The notes under the pieces: generated by a model
What the model was told of the DNA's origin: nothing
Seen by the model: only the letters and a program-made list of their open reading frames with translations
The model's database searches: none
Program-made: the position numbers and the translations under genes
From: Plenodomus lindquistii
Lineage: Eukaryota > Ascomycota > Dothideomycetes > Pleosporales > Leptosphaeriaceae
Assembly (NCBI GenBank): GCA_025504975.1
Contig: JANUWI010000005.1
Location: 1,674,001-1,738,000, forward strand
Direction: 5' to 3'
DNA: 64,000 nt
Shown: positions 11,650 through 22,922 of the stretch, piece after piece
How positions within the stretch are numbered: the first letter of the stretch is position 1
How the letters are laid out: the number at the start of each line of letters is the position of its first letter

Positions 11650-12791
11650 ATGTCTGGCAAGATTACGTGCTACTTTGACTGCGGTATGTTGACCGATGCG
11701 ACCTGAATAGGTGGAAGTGCCAGAGGGATGCTCATGACTGATGGATGCTAGTGTCTCCATATTCATATTATGCATTTCTGCATCTGGAGAAACATCGAGA
11801 GGTGCTCAAACAGCATAATGTGGAGATCGAGTGAGTGCTTTTCTAATATTCGTTTTCAGGTTATCTTCACCTGATGGTTGACTTCTTCGGCGCCTCGATC
11901 CTGGCTAAATTGATCTTCATTCGCCGTCGAGCGCAACGTGATTCTAACAGCAAAACAGTATCGTCCCCGTTTTCCTAGGCGGCATAAACGTCGGTAGCGG
12001 TATGCCCTCCCCCATCCTTATCCTCATTCCCACGTCTTCATTCACTTTGACACCTTCCTACAGGCAACAAGCCACCATGGTCCTTACCCGCAAAGGCAGC
12101 GTACAGCAACTATGACAACGCGCGCGCAAAACGGTACTTTGGAGTTCCCAACCTCAGATCACCCTCATTCTTCCCAATTCTCTCGCTGCTCCCTCAAAGA
12201 GCACTAGGCTACATCAAAGAAGTTTATCCAGAGAAGCTCGCCAAAGTATTTCTCTCCTACTGGGTAGAAATGTGGGAGAACGGCATAGACCTCAGCAAGC
12301 CCGACCTACTTATCACAGTCTTGCGACAAAATTTCACCGATGCCGAGGTCAAAACGATCATGGAGAAGGCAAACAGCCCAGAGTACAAGCAGCTTCTCAA
12401 CGACAAGACGAAAGAAGCCCTAGACCACGGAGCATTTGGCGCACCCTGGTTCTATGTGCGCAACTCGAAAGGACAGGAGGAGCCCTTCTTTGGGAGTGAT
12501 AGGTATGTACACTACCAGCCGTTTATCCTTGTCATGTCTTGCGGATGGCTTGTTCCGCCGGCAGCCTGCTCCTAACGGATGAATTGAGATTGGCTGCCGC
12601 CGCGGCGGTGGGCCGGGCCATGTTGCGTTTGAGACGGCATGCGAACTATGAAACATGGCCGACGAGATGAGAGAAATTTATGGGTTACTGACGGGTTATT
12701 GTGTAGATTTCACTACATGTGGGAATATCTGGGGTTGCCGTGGAAAGACATTGAACTGCTACCGCCATCGAATGTGAAGGCGAAGATTTGA
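11650..12791 (+). CDS. Glutathione S-transferase kappa class (DsbA-like thioredoxin fold)
   Basis: Kappa-class GST, related to DsbA and 2-hydroxychromene-2-carboxylate isomerase, which conjugates or isomerises substrates using glutathione. Five exons: 11650-11683, 11752-11830, 11959-11999, 12064-12502 and 12707-12791. All four introns are GT-AG and joining them leaves one 225-aa frame, the usual kappa GST length. The N-terminus reads CYFDCVSPYSYY, where Ser13 in VSPYS corresponds to the conserved active-site serine region. GSGNKPPW, HGAFGAPWF (cis-Pro loop) and FGSDR are family hallmarks. The C-terminus is VKAKI; -AKI functions as a PTS1 in some yeast peroxisomal enzymes, and human GSTK1 is itself peroxisomal/mitochondrial. 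Head-to-head with an HSDL2-like SDR that ends -SKI, suggesting a common compartment. Enzyme class is confident; substrate and location are inferred. Confidence 0.93.
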
Positions 12792-14853
12792 AACGTGTGA
12801 GTCACGATGCGGGCTGTACGTTGATGCAGGGAATTGGCAGCAGATGATTCGCTGTTCGCGCCTGTAAGTGGATGTTTGCCTCTTTCTGCGAATGGTGAGC
12901 AATGTCATCATACTTCACACATCGACTTGCCATTGGCTTATCCTCTGGTCATCTCCTCGAAATGTATCAAGCCTTTTGGTTGTCTGCATCTCGCATATGC
13001 ACCTACGCCCGTACCATATGCATGCTGCACCTTTGCCGTTGCGTACGACCTGCGACGAAGTGTGGTTCGTGCCCCAATCAGGCACGGGTGTCAACTTCCC
13101 CATAACCATGCAAAAGCTCGACACGAGGCCTCTAGAGCGTATGGGTTCGCGGTGAGAAAGGCTGGAGGTACCAAGACCAGGTCCTTCACGTTCTAATCGG
13201 CGCCCACGCCAGACATGCATGCCGTGCAGACCGCGGCGGGCCGTTGACATGGCGAGGCGAGAAGCTACCGGCCTGCAAGTCGAACTAGGTGCGGCCACTC
13301 CCCGATGAGTCGATGTAGAGGTGAAGATGCCTCGAACGCGGATAGTGGGAAGGCTTCCCCACCGCGCTACCGCCTCCTCAATTTGATTATGTATCGATGA
13401 TCGTCAGGGCCTGTGCGATCTCGGAGGATGACTACCAGCGACCGGGGTCCTGGTCGATCTGCTTCTTGTACAACGTCTTCGCTTGACACTCATGCACTAG
13501 GCACCGCAATAGTACCCTACTTGATCGAAACTGCACTGAGATTTGGGAAGCTTTGTATGCGCCACATCTCCTTAGCCCGTCTCCGACTGACAGCTCGGTC
13601 CGGCAGATGAGTGGACTGCCAAGACATGTCATGCAGATAGCCGTAGGAGGACTACAGTAGCCAAACACGACGACGTAGGTACGTCTGGCCAGCTCAGCTA
13701 GCACCGGAAGAGCAATCTGCTTGGCTATCGTCACTCAAACTGAAGCTGATAGGAAGCCGACTGGGCCAGGTAATGTCGTCGGCAAGGCTGAGCAATTGCG
13801 TGCATGTGCAAGCTAGCCACGTTGGATTCCCTATCCACGATGTATGCTATCATCGTCACCATCACTGTGCTTGTCAACGATCATGCTCAACTATGACACC
13901 CTGTCTGCTTCGCGGAATCATCCAAACTGATGTGGCCAGTCCGCTCGATCGGCCAACCTGACTTCTTCCCGTGTGAGACACAGATCATGTATGATTACAG
14001 GCCCGTGGACCTATCCGAATACCTGGATCCGTCCCTATCAGTAAACCGTCATGGGACATTCAAACGCGAGCCGACGCATTTCGCAAGAGCGCTGGAAGTC
14101 GGAGTGTCTTCGATTATAAACACCCCACCGGATCTCGCTCACCTGTGTTCCTCATACTAATGTGATTGGATTGCTTCGTCTGTGGCTTCGGCTTTCTATC
14201 CATTGCTCGTACCGTCGATTTATTGCTTGCGCCGTGTGTTTTGCTGTTCGATTATCGAAAGCGCTCTCTCCACGAATCGTCTACGCTGGGCTCTTACGTT
14301 AGCGTGTTTGTGCGCGTTCATGCGACCGTGGCCTGCGCCTTGGACTCCCCTCAATTGTTTTGAGCACTCGTGGCATGCTGGTAGGGCTCTTTCACCAAGC
14401 TACTTCTAACTTAGCAATACTGATGATGTGTACCCGTTAGATCCTGCGCGTGGTCAACTCTCCCACCGCATAGAAAGCGAGGCTGGATCCTGCCTCCCCA
14501 GCACCTGTTGATGTTCATTCACATCTGCCTGACGTAGACCCGTAAGAGTAGTGCCGTTCCTGATCTTCCAAGCCAAGACATCAGTCACCTGTACTGGTTG
14601 GGCCCCTGCGTTCCACCGCTTCGCTTTGTGAAGAAGCACGACTTTCTTCAGCGAATAAGCGAGCACCAAATCGTGAATGATCTTTCTTCTTGGCGCCGCC
14701 CTCGATATCCCACAAGTGTCGTTCACTTCCACTTCACGTTCGAGGAGTCCGATATCGCCACTGCTCATCTGAGATTCACACAGCCTCGCTAGTGCTGTTG
14801 TGAGATTGCAAGTCCCTGTGACTGTTCGATTGGCGCATACCCCACCTAGAGCA
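12792..14853. other. Intergenic region, about 2.1 kb
   Basis: Only short ORFs on both strands without domain features or convincing spliced structures. It should contain the promoter of the Myb-like gene. No repeat or mobile element recognised. Confidence 0.5.
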
Positions 14854-16483
14854 ATGGCTCAAGCACAAATACTCGGTCCTCACCGAGACAGTGACCAACC
14901 CCAGGACTTCCCACACCAATTCCCTCTTTTGTACTCTGGTCGTCAACACACCCCGCACTCTTTCGACTTCTCTCAACAACAACTCCACCACTTCGCAGTC
15001 ACTCAGATGACGGCGCAGCCAACGCAAGCAGCCCTGGTAGGTGACGCGCCTGCTGGTGGTCACAGTGAACTGACATCGACGAAGCAATGTCGACACCGGT
15101 CTGGAGACTTTCAGCAGCTTCAAGAGCGAGCATTCCAGCAACAACCCCGACCGTCGCCAAAGACAACCTTGCCCATGAACAACGGCGCCAACGAGGGCTA
15201 CATGACAGGAATGGACCAGTACTGGGGAGGCGCACCTGGCTTCGACCAATCTAGCGCATGGAATAACGCGCAATTGATGGGATCCATTTCAAGTAATTCT
15301 TTCCATCAGAACGGCAATCTGATGTACAACCCTGCTGCGTTGCCATGCGGTAATACTCAGCATCACAGTAGCTATGGTGGTCAGCTGAACTGGACGGCAT
15401 CCGCATTGCGCGGAGGTATCGCAGGCACAGGCGCAAGCGGTTCCAATTTCGACTCGATCGACTCGCCTTCGCCTAGGAGCTACTTGAGTGAGAGGGCGGA
15501 AGCATCGATCAGCACGGATTCACTTCCTAGCCAAGCATCTTCGCATGGCGATTGGAGTAGTCCTTCGTCCTCTTTACCGATCAAGATCTCCTCGCCGCAG
15601 TTTCCACAATCCTTCTCACGATCGAGCCTTAAACCGGCCCAAAACAATGGTTTTCGACGACGTGTAGATGCATTTGGCTCTGGAGGTGATGAACGTAGCA
15701 CGGAGATCCTGCCTTCGACCTCTGAAGCAGGCCATTCTGCCCATGCTCCAAACACCGCTTTCGACGACGGCCATCAGTATAGCCCTGACGGCTCACTCAC
15801 ATCTGCGGATAGCTCCAATTCATCATGGTATGGGCAGAGGTACATCATGCCCTCTCAGGCAGGTGCAAGCGTAGTGCAGCAGAGCGCTACTGCTTACGGA
15901 GCTCAGTCGGAGGGCAATGCCAGCGCTTATTCCGCTAGCAGTAGTCCCTTCTCTTCCTATATTTCAACATCTGGGAGCAGTTCACAAAGCGTTCATCGGT
16001 CTCATTCAGAGTATCAGGCTCGCTTCCAAGTCCCTCCGACCGACGACCTTCGACAGCGCAACGACGACTTGCTCATCAAAGGCAAACTGGAAGGGCTGAC
16101 ATACCGAGATATTCGAAAGAAGATGTTAGGCGACAAGCCTGCCGAGTCCACCTTGAGAGGTCGTTACCGCGCCCTGACCAAGCCGCGAAAGGACCGTGTG
16201 CGGAAGCCAGTTTGGCACCGGCGCGACGTAAGTAACTCAGACCACTTTCTGTGTGATGGCAATACTGAAAACTCGTCAGATCGAGCTCCTTAACGACTTC
16301 GTGAGCAACGAGCTCAAGCGCATCGAGAAGACAACCCCAACCGTAACCGCCATCGAGCAAAAGCTTGGCAAAGTCCGCTGGAAGGAAGTCGCCGAACACA
16401 TAGTCGAACGTGGAGGCTCGTACCATTTCGGAAATGCCACCTGCAAGCGTAAGTGGAAAGAACTCAATGCTCACGCAGAGTAA
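14854..16483 (+). CDS. Myb/SANT-like putative DNA-binding protein
   Basis: Probable nuclear transcription regulator. Exon 1 is 14854-16227 and exon 2 is 16280-16483; the 52-nt intron has a GTAAGT donor and a CGTCAG acceptor, and the product is 525 aa. The first in-frame ATG (MAQAQILG) is used. Residues 1-390 are low-complexity, rich in Gln, Ser, Asn and Gly, as in fungal transcription factors. From about 399 to 442 there is a Myb/HTH-like helical segment (RNDDLLIKGKLEGLTYRDI, then LRGRYRAL). After the intron comes a second charged helical region with regularly spaced Trp (RWKEVAEHIVERGG, CKRKWKEL), consistent with a second Myb-like repeat at about 460-525. The intron falls exactly between the two. 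The exact family and targets were not identified; a DNA-binding role is inferred from these repeats. Confidence 0.82.
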
Positions 16484-17077
16484 ACCTTGCTTGCTCGATC
16501 TCGTGACGATATCCTGGCTCGCTTGGGCAACGGCTTCTCCTTGACTCGGCCATTGTTTACAGTGCAGAACTCTCTCCTTGATATGATTTTTGTTTTGTTT
16601 GGAGCTGGAGCTCTAGCCTGCTAGGCAGTCATTACCCATTGAGGCGGCGCTATACCTGTTAGCGTTTGTCAAAGTGGGCGTACCGGAGTGGCCTCTTGAA
16701 GCTCTCTCTGGGATCATGGCGTTTCGATCTTTGTTTCCGTGTACCACTTCTGTATCGATGTACGTGTTGGGTGTGTTGTACATTGCATTTGCCGGTTGAG
16801 TTGCTGGATATCCATTTGGACTAGACGAGAGATAGCGATGCAGGGCGATTCATGTGTCTCACATCATGTGCTGTTACAAGCGGTTTGCATAATGCGAGTT
16901 TCGATCGACCAGCATCTGATATCGGATAGTCTTGATGATGGTTGTGATGCGCAGGCTTATGTTGAAGTCTGACGTTAGCTGATGCTTCAGATCGACATGG
17001 CGCTAATTTCCCAAGCAAGAACGTCCCGAAGCGCAGCAACACCAACATCCCTGCACAACCTCCGTGTCTCTATAAAC
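16484..17077. other. Intergenic region, about 0.6 kb
   Basis: Holds the 3' end of the Myb-like gene and the promoter of the Ap4A phosphorylase. No gene or repeat seen. Confidence 0.5.
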
Positions 17078-18244
17078 ATGCTCCTCGGGCTTCCTGAGAG
17101 TCTCCCAAGCCTTGTAGAGGCGAGATTCGCTGCCGCGAAAGCGTCTGCAAGCTTGTTGTTCTCGCCCACGGAAGTTGCCACAATACGCACGTCGAATGGT
17201 ATTCCAGTAAGTATTCCACATGTCATCGTCCCAGCCTCGCCTCGTGTACCACCCAAGTCGACTCACGTGCCAACAGTTCCAACTTCGCTATTGCCCTTCG
17301 CTTGCGAAGAAGCCTATTCCAAAAGATGCGAAATCCAAGCCCGAGGAAAAGACGGATCCATTCGAAGACCCACCGGCAACCCTCCACATTGCTGACATTC
17401 CCGTCGCAAACCCAAAGCATCTCCTTGTGCTGAACAAATTCCCTATTATTGCTGAACACTTCATCCTCGCTACAAAGTCGTACAAAAAGCAAACACATCT
17501 CCTCGAGCAGGATGATCTAGAGGCCACGTATGCCTGTCTGAAAGCATGGCGAGGCGAAACGAGCAATACGCAGACACGCTTGTTTGCCTTTTTCAATTCT
17601 GGCAACCACAGCGGGGCCTCACAACCGCATAGGCATCTGCAGTTTTTGCCTTTGGAGAAGATGCGTGAGCAAGACACGGCCAGTGGCTGGGATCTACTTG
17701 CTGATGTCGTTCTTTCCGGCCGAAAGGCCGAATCGCCAGGTTTGTCAATCCTGTGTGGGCAAACAGGGCGCTGCTAAGGTTGCTTGCAGGTGGTCATGAT
17801 AGTTTGTTTCAGAATCTGGACCTTCCCTTTGTACACTATGCTCAAACCTTCGATTTTGAGCCATCTGGATCTCAACTGCTCCATGCTTACACATCCCTTT
17901 ACAGGGCAGCAGAGACAACCGTAAGAGAATTCGTCGCCGCGAACCCCGGGCAGCTGGCACTCCATTCCACTGAAGACGGGGATTCATGGTTCAGCTACAA
18001 CTTGGCGATGACCACAGCCGGTATGGTTATTTTGCCAAGACGCTGCGAAGGCACCATGCTTCGGCACGCAGATGGCAGTGAGGTTGGATTTGTAGCACTG
18101 AATGGTACTACATTGGGAGGCACGATGATGGTCAAACACTCAGCACAGTGGGAATTGCTGCGTAAGAGACCTGAACTCGTCGATTACATTCTTTCGGAAA
18201 TTGGCTTCCCACGGGGTGCTGTAAGCTCAAAGCCACACGTATAG
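17078..18244 (+). CDS. Ap4A phosphorylase (ATP adenylyltransferase, Apa1/Apa2 family)
   Basis: Cleaves diadenosine tetraphosphate with phosphate to ADP and ATP, controlling Ap4A level in the cytosol. Exons are 17078-17206, 17277-17739 and 17790-18244; the 70-nt and 50-nt introns are GT-AG and the product is 348 aa, close to the about 320 aa of yeast Apa proteins. The HIT-like nucleotide-binding motif is QPHRHLQFLP, with the HxHxQ triad His161, His163 and Gln165. Upstream lie LVLNKFPIIAEHFILATK and FFNSGNHSGAS; downstream are SYNLAMTTAGM and ALNGTTLGG, all characteristic of the family. The start at 17078 is the first ATG in the frame, giving a short N-terminus before the conserved region; an earlier exon is not excluded. 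Flanked by unrelated genes, all on the plus strand. Confidence 0.93.
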
Positions 18245-18694
18245 TGTCTTGAGTAGAGTACGAATACCGCATGCAGGTAGCTCAGGTCTACAGTCACAGT
18301 GTACGACAGATGCTCTAGTTACTAAAGTGGCTCAGTGATGTAGTCGTCAAGATTGCGCTAGATGATTTGCAGAGATGCTGCTGGACAGTATCTACGATAG
18401 GTATCTGGAGCTCATTGCGGGGAGGTCTCGGAGGTGCCCAAGCTCCGCGACATCGTCATCCGTTGGCGACTCTGGAGCCGTGCGCACACTGCACAGAACC
18501 AAACGCCAATCCGCCCGCAACCACAATCCGCAACCACCGGCGAACGTGCTGCCATGCTCTTACAGGAGACGTCGCATTTCGAGCTAGGCCCGCCCGACTG
18601 ACTTTTACCGCCCCGACACTAGATAGATAGGCGCAGAGGGGACAGCCTTCCGCCGCTGCACACCACATTCCAGCCTCATCGACTGCAGGCCAGC
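18245..18694. other. Intergenic region, about 0.45 kb
   Basis: Promoter and leader of the WD40 gene, pyrimidine-rich near the end. No gene seen. Confidence 0.5.
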
Positions 18695-21600
18695 ATGAAG
18701 TACACAGTGTACGACCGCTTGCTCAAGCGCGAGGTTGGGCAGCAACGCCGCAAGTATACCGACATCCGAGGGCTGTACGGTGACCGGCGATGGGTGGATG
18801 ATCTGGACATTGTCAACGAGCTTCAAGGCCACAACGGATGTGTCAACGCTCTGAGGCAAGCCGCTTCTCCTACCACCCTCGCGTGCTCGACTGACATGCA
18901 GCAGCTGGTCCACGTCTGGCCGCCTCTTGGCCTCGGGCTCAGATGACCACCGCATCAACATCCACTCGTACCAGCCCGAGTCATCCACCTCACAGTTCAG
19001 TCTTACCACCTCGATCATGACCGGCCACCGCTCCAACATCTTCTCTGTCAAATTCATGCCTTACTCAAACGACCGTACCATTGTCTCTGCTACAGACGAC
19101 GTCCGCATCTTCGATATCGAACATTCTGGACACTCGGCCTTCGGATCTGGCAGCACAAGACCAAGCTCGGCTCGTCACAGTATGGCCATGGCAAGAGACG
19201 GCCTCACACTGACTGAGGGTGACACCAACGCCAAGGCCTTTCGCTGCCACACCGACACCGTGAAGCGCATCGTTACCGAGGATAACCCATTCTACTTTCT
19301 CACATGCTCCAACGATGGCGACGTTAGACAGTGGGACGTCAGACAACCCTCGAAAGCATATCCACCCGCGAAAGATACCATGGCTCCGCTCTGGGCCCGG
19401 GACGAGGATGCCTCGGATGACATACCACCGCCACTCATCTCGTACAGTCGATACGGATTAGATCTTAATACCGTCTCATGCTCGCCCTCGCAGCCCCACT
19501 ACATCGCGCTTGGCGGCGCACATCTCCACTGCTTCCTCCACGATAGACGCATGCTTGGACGAGACAAGAACAGGGAACGCGGCTCGAGATTATCGAGTCC
19601 AGGTAATTGGACTGGCAATGACGACGAGTTGCTTGGACAAGCCACGCAGTGCGTCAGGAAATTCGCACCCAACGGCAAGCAGCGCATGAAGCGGAACGAC
19701 AGTGGCCACATCACAGCTTGCAAGATCAGTGACGCTCACCCCAATGAGCTCGTTGTGAGCTGGTCTCAGGATCACATCTACAGTTTTGACATGTTGCGAG
19801 CCCCGGATGCAAACGAAAAGGTCGCACGCACAAGACCGATTAATGGAGATACGAAACAGCGCGTGAAAGAGCAGAACAGGAAGCGCAAGCGGACAAAGTC
19901 AGGCGTATCTTTACAAGAGGCTGCAGAAAGAACAGGTTCAAGACAGCGCACTGAGAGTGCGGAAGACGATCTCGCGTTGCGGGTAACTTATGGTAACGGG
20001 CAGTCAGAGGATATTCGAATCGAGTCTCCGAGGGAGCCATCCATGTCTCAGGATGAAATGAATGATCTCCGCGCAACTAATCACTATCGAATCGCCAAAG
20101 CCACTATCAAGATCGCGAAGAGTGTATTTGATCTCGGCGAGCACGGTGAGACGGGACTTACATTAGCATACACTTCTATACTGGGCACTGCAAATTCAAT
20201 ACTATCGGACATGGATGATGTCGACCGCACGTGGGGGTATCCTGTGGACCCCACCCCCGTCGACGTTGCTCTCCAGAACAGCCTCCGGGCCAGACGTGCG
20301 TCTTCTCGGCGCTTCGTTCAGGCTGCTGGTACACTTGTACGAGTTCTGGGTGGGCAATTACTGACGGGGGCAAGTTCCGATGCCTTGATCGCCAAGTACT
20401 TTGCGTCAATACAAGCGGCTCCAAGGGAACGTGAACTGCCTCGCCATGAGCAATTCGGCTACGACTTCCTTAAAGCACTACTTCTGTGGGTTGATAGCGG
20501 ACCCGGCGCTGTGATTGAAGGTTTCTCAAGTCGCAGTGGCAGTCCGCGTCATCCAATCCCGCATGGCTCCGATATGGACGCCATCGACGAATATCTCATC
20601 CCATATCTTTTGGATCTGGCCAGCGACGATCCTGTTCTCAACGTTGATAAGTCCAGATTTGAGAAAGATGAACATAGACAATTCTTCTCGACAGAAACAG
20701 AAGCCGTCCACGCGTTTGCAGCTGCGATCAAGATACCCTTCGCTGATCTTGTGGAAACACCCGAGTCGGAGGATCAGCCCGCGCAAAATTCTGTCCAGGA
20801 TCGAAGCACAGTGAGGACAAGATGGGTTTTCCAGATTGGAAGGGGTATACTACGAAATGCGGCCAAGGACATCAAGTTTGCTTTTGTCGATTGCGCATAT
20901 GGCGGACGTGGCATTAGTGACAAGGCGATGAAGAAGGAAGAAGGGGCCCTCGAAGATCGAATTGAAGAAATTGATACTCAAACCGAGGACGAAGCACATT
21001 TGGATGCTGGCCCTGTCAGCGCAACACCTGCATCTGCTGAACTCGATTCTGCCATATTGTCTTCGGGTTCTTCAGCAGCTAGTGGGTTAGAACGCGCAAG
21101 GATTGCCACAGAAGACGAAGAAGATTTTGAAGAGCTTGAGGATGACGACGTTGATGAAGAAGAAGAAGAAGAAGAAGAAGAAGAAGAAGAAGAAGAAGAA
21201 GAAGAAGAAGAAGAAGAAGAAGACACGGATGGCGACGTCGCCTCTGATGACCAAGAAGAAGAAGAAGAGGAGGAGGAAGACGAAAATGAGGACGAGGACG
21301 AGGAGGGCCTGAGAAGAACTACAAGCGGCCGTATGCTTTGGCGATCGGACTTTGCAAGGAGTCGCTTCAGAAGGGAAAAGGTAGAACGCGAAGTTCTTTG
21401 CGCGCCACACACTAGAGTGTATACGGGTCACTGTAATGTCAAGACGGTCAAAGATGTGAACTACTTCGGGCTACAGGACGAATATGTGGTCAGTGGCAGT
21501 GACTCTGGCCATGTCTTCATTTGGGATCGGAAGACAGCTGAGCTAGTCAATATTCTTGAGGGTGATGGCGAGGTAGTCAACGTTATTCAAGGTACGTCAA

Positions 21601-22113
21601 CTTACTCTTTTTCAAGATGACTTATGCTAATAAGTTCCAGGTCATCCATACGAGCCTACCATGGCCGTGTCGGGTATTGACCACACCATCAAGATCTTCT
21701 CCCCTGACATACGGCTCCAACGAAACGCGCGTAAAGGTGTTGGTGTCCAGTCAGCAGATCCCAACTCCTTCTCGAGTCTCAACTGGGGACGCCGGCGGCG
21801 GACGCAAGCCCCAGTCTCTGGAACTGAACATTCAAGCGAGGCTGAGGCCCTAAGCGATAGCGATGACGAGGTTGCGGCACATGGCCTCAGCAGTCGCAAG
21901 AGAATGCACGAAGCATACCAAATCACGAGCAAGAATGATATGGACCGCAAAGGCGGGCGCGACGACTACTTCATCTCCCAAGCCGTTTTGGCGCAGCTCG
22001 CCAGACACATGGCTGCACGACGGGCTGCTGGAGGTGATGGTGGAGGTGAGGAGGGGGAAGACGATCAGGGAGGGCCAATTGTGATTACTGATGAAAACTG
22101 CGCCACCATGTAG
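18695..22113 (+). CDS. DCAF6/Iqw1-like WD40-repeat protein with poly-Glu insert
   Basis: Probable substrate receptor or adaptor of a CUL4-DDB1 ubiquitin ligase (DCAF6 in animals, Iqw1 in fission yeast). Exons are 18695-18855, 18905-21591 (or from 18902) and 21641-22113, giving 1106 or 1107 aa. The N-terminus MKYTVYDRLLKREVGQQ is followed by ELQGHNGCVNALSW...LLASGSDD, then further WD blades to about residue 360. The middle is a helical region followed by a long acidic segment with 22 consecutive Glu (805-826). The last blades (YTGHCNVKTVKDVNYFG, VSGSDSGHVFIWD, SGIDHTIKIFSPD) close the propeller. This split-propeller layout is typical of the family. Intron 1 is a GC-AG intron with a tandem acceptor; intron 2 is a normal 49-nt GT-AG intron. 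Tail-to-tail with DPM2, 156 bp apart. Ligase role is by homology. Confidence 0.9.
21156..21221 (+). repeat. (GAA)22 microsatellite encoding poly-Glu
   Basis: Perfect GAA run within the WD40 gene, in frame, coding for 22 Glu. A second interrupted GAA/GAG run follows from about 21259. Likely to vary in length between strains. Confidence 0.95.
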
Positions 22114-22269
22114 CCAAGACGACCTTCCATGGGAAACCAACGGGTCACTTTAAACAATCAATATTATCGAACAGATGACAGTGTCCTGGACCCCTCTTTG
22201 AACTGTCCATTCGATGCGCCTGTCCATGCCCCGATCGTGTGCGCCTAAAACCGTAAAGTTCGAGATTCC

Positions 22270-22646
22270 CTATGACGCCTTCTTTTGCTTGGCCTTGAGA
22301 GCCTTCTTTCGGTTGCTCCGTATCATGACCACGGATAGGAAGCTGCCCACGACAGTGCTACCGAGGATGATGAGGATGACGGGGATGCGAATGGCCCATA
22401 CGCGCGGGAGGAAGAGTGAGTGGAGGAAATGATCCTCGTCGACGAATGGCTGCAACACGAGTTAGTCTGGGTATGGATCGCGGTCGTGCCTGGAAGATGA
22501 CGATGTACCATGAATAGAGTCCAGACTGTGTAGTAGACGAAGACGGCAGTTGCTGCGGCGAGCATGCTGAATCCCACGGCGCGGTCGAGCTGTTGCAATC
22601 AGTACACATGGCCCCAATTGCATGTCAATACAACGCAGCATACCAT
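22270..22646 (-). CDS. DPM2: Dolichol-phosphate mannosyltransferase regulatory subunit DPM2
   Basis: Small ER membrane protein that stabilises the DPM synthase complex (DPM1-DPM3), which makes dolichol-phosphate-mannose for N-glycosylation, O-mannosylation and GPI anchors. Exons are 22646-22644 (the ATG alone), 22589-22509 and 22449-22270; the introns of 54 and 59 nt have GTATGC/CAACAG and GTACAT/CTAAC...TTGCAG signals. The product is 87 aa, against 84 in human. Two transmembrane helices are clear: VGFSMLAAATAVFVYYTVWT and IPVILIILGSTVVGSFLSVV. The luminal loop PFVDEDHFLHSLFLPR matches the conserved PF.D..H....FLPR of the family, and the tail is Lys-rich. The first coding exon consisting only of the start codon is unusual but supported by frame and splice motifs. 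Divergent from CWC22 with 276 bp between starts. Confidence 0.93.
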
Positions 22647-22922
22647 GTTGAAGGCTTCGAGTCAAGGCAAACGAGTGAATGGAATCTTTGTGCTGGTTGA
22701 TTGTCGTAACGTCGCTGTCCCCTTGCCCCAAAGCAGGGGCTCGCCGGCGAAACAACGGGCCGTCCCCCGAGAGGCCGGTCGCCTTGCGAGCTAAACTTTC
22801 CTGCTCGCGCGTCACTCAGCAGTGTCACCACCCAGCTCGCCGCAGTTTCGTCGCAGAGGGGGCCTCCAATTCCAGTACGCCCGTCACGCCACCCGCCATC
22901 TGCCCGCGACCATTGAGACGCG
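22647..22922. promoter_or_regulatory. Divergent promoter region, DPM2 / CWC22
   Basis: 276 bp between the two start codons, including both leaders. Two essential housekeeping genes therefore share one short regulatory stretch. No specific factor site named. Confidence 0.5.
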
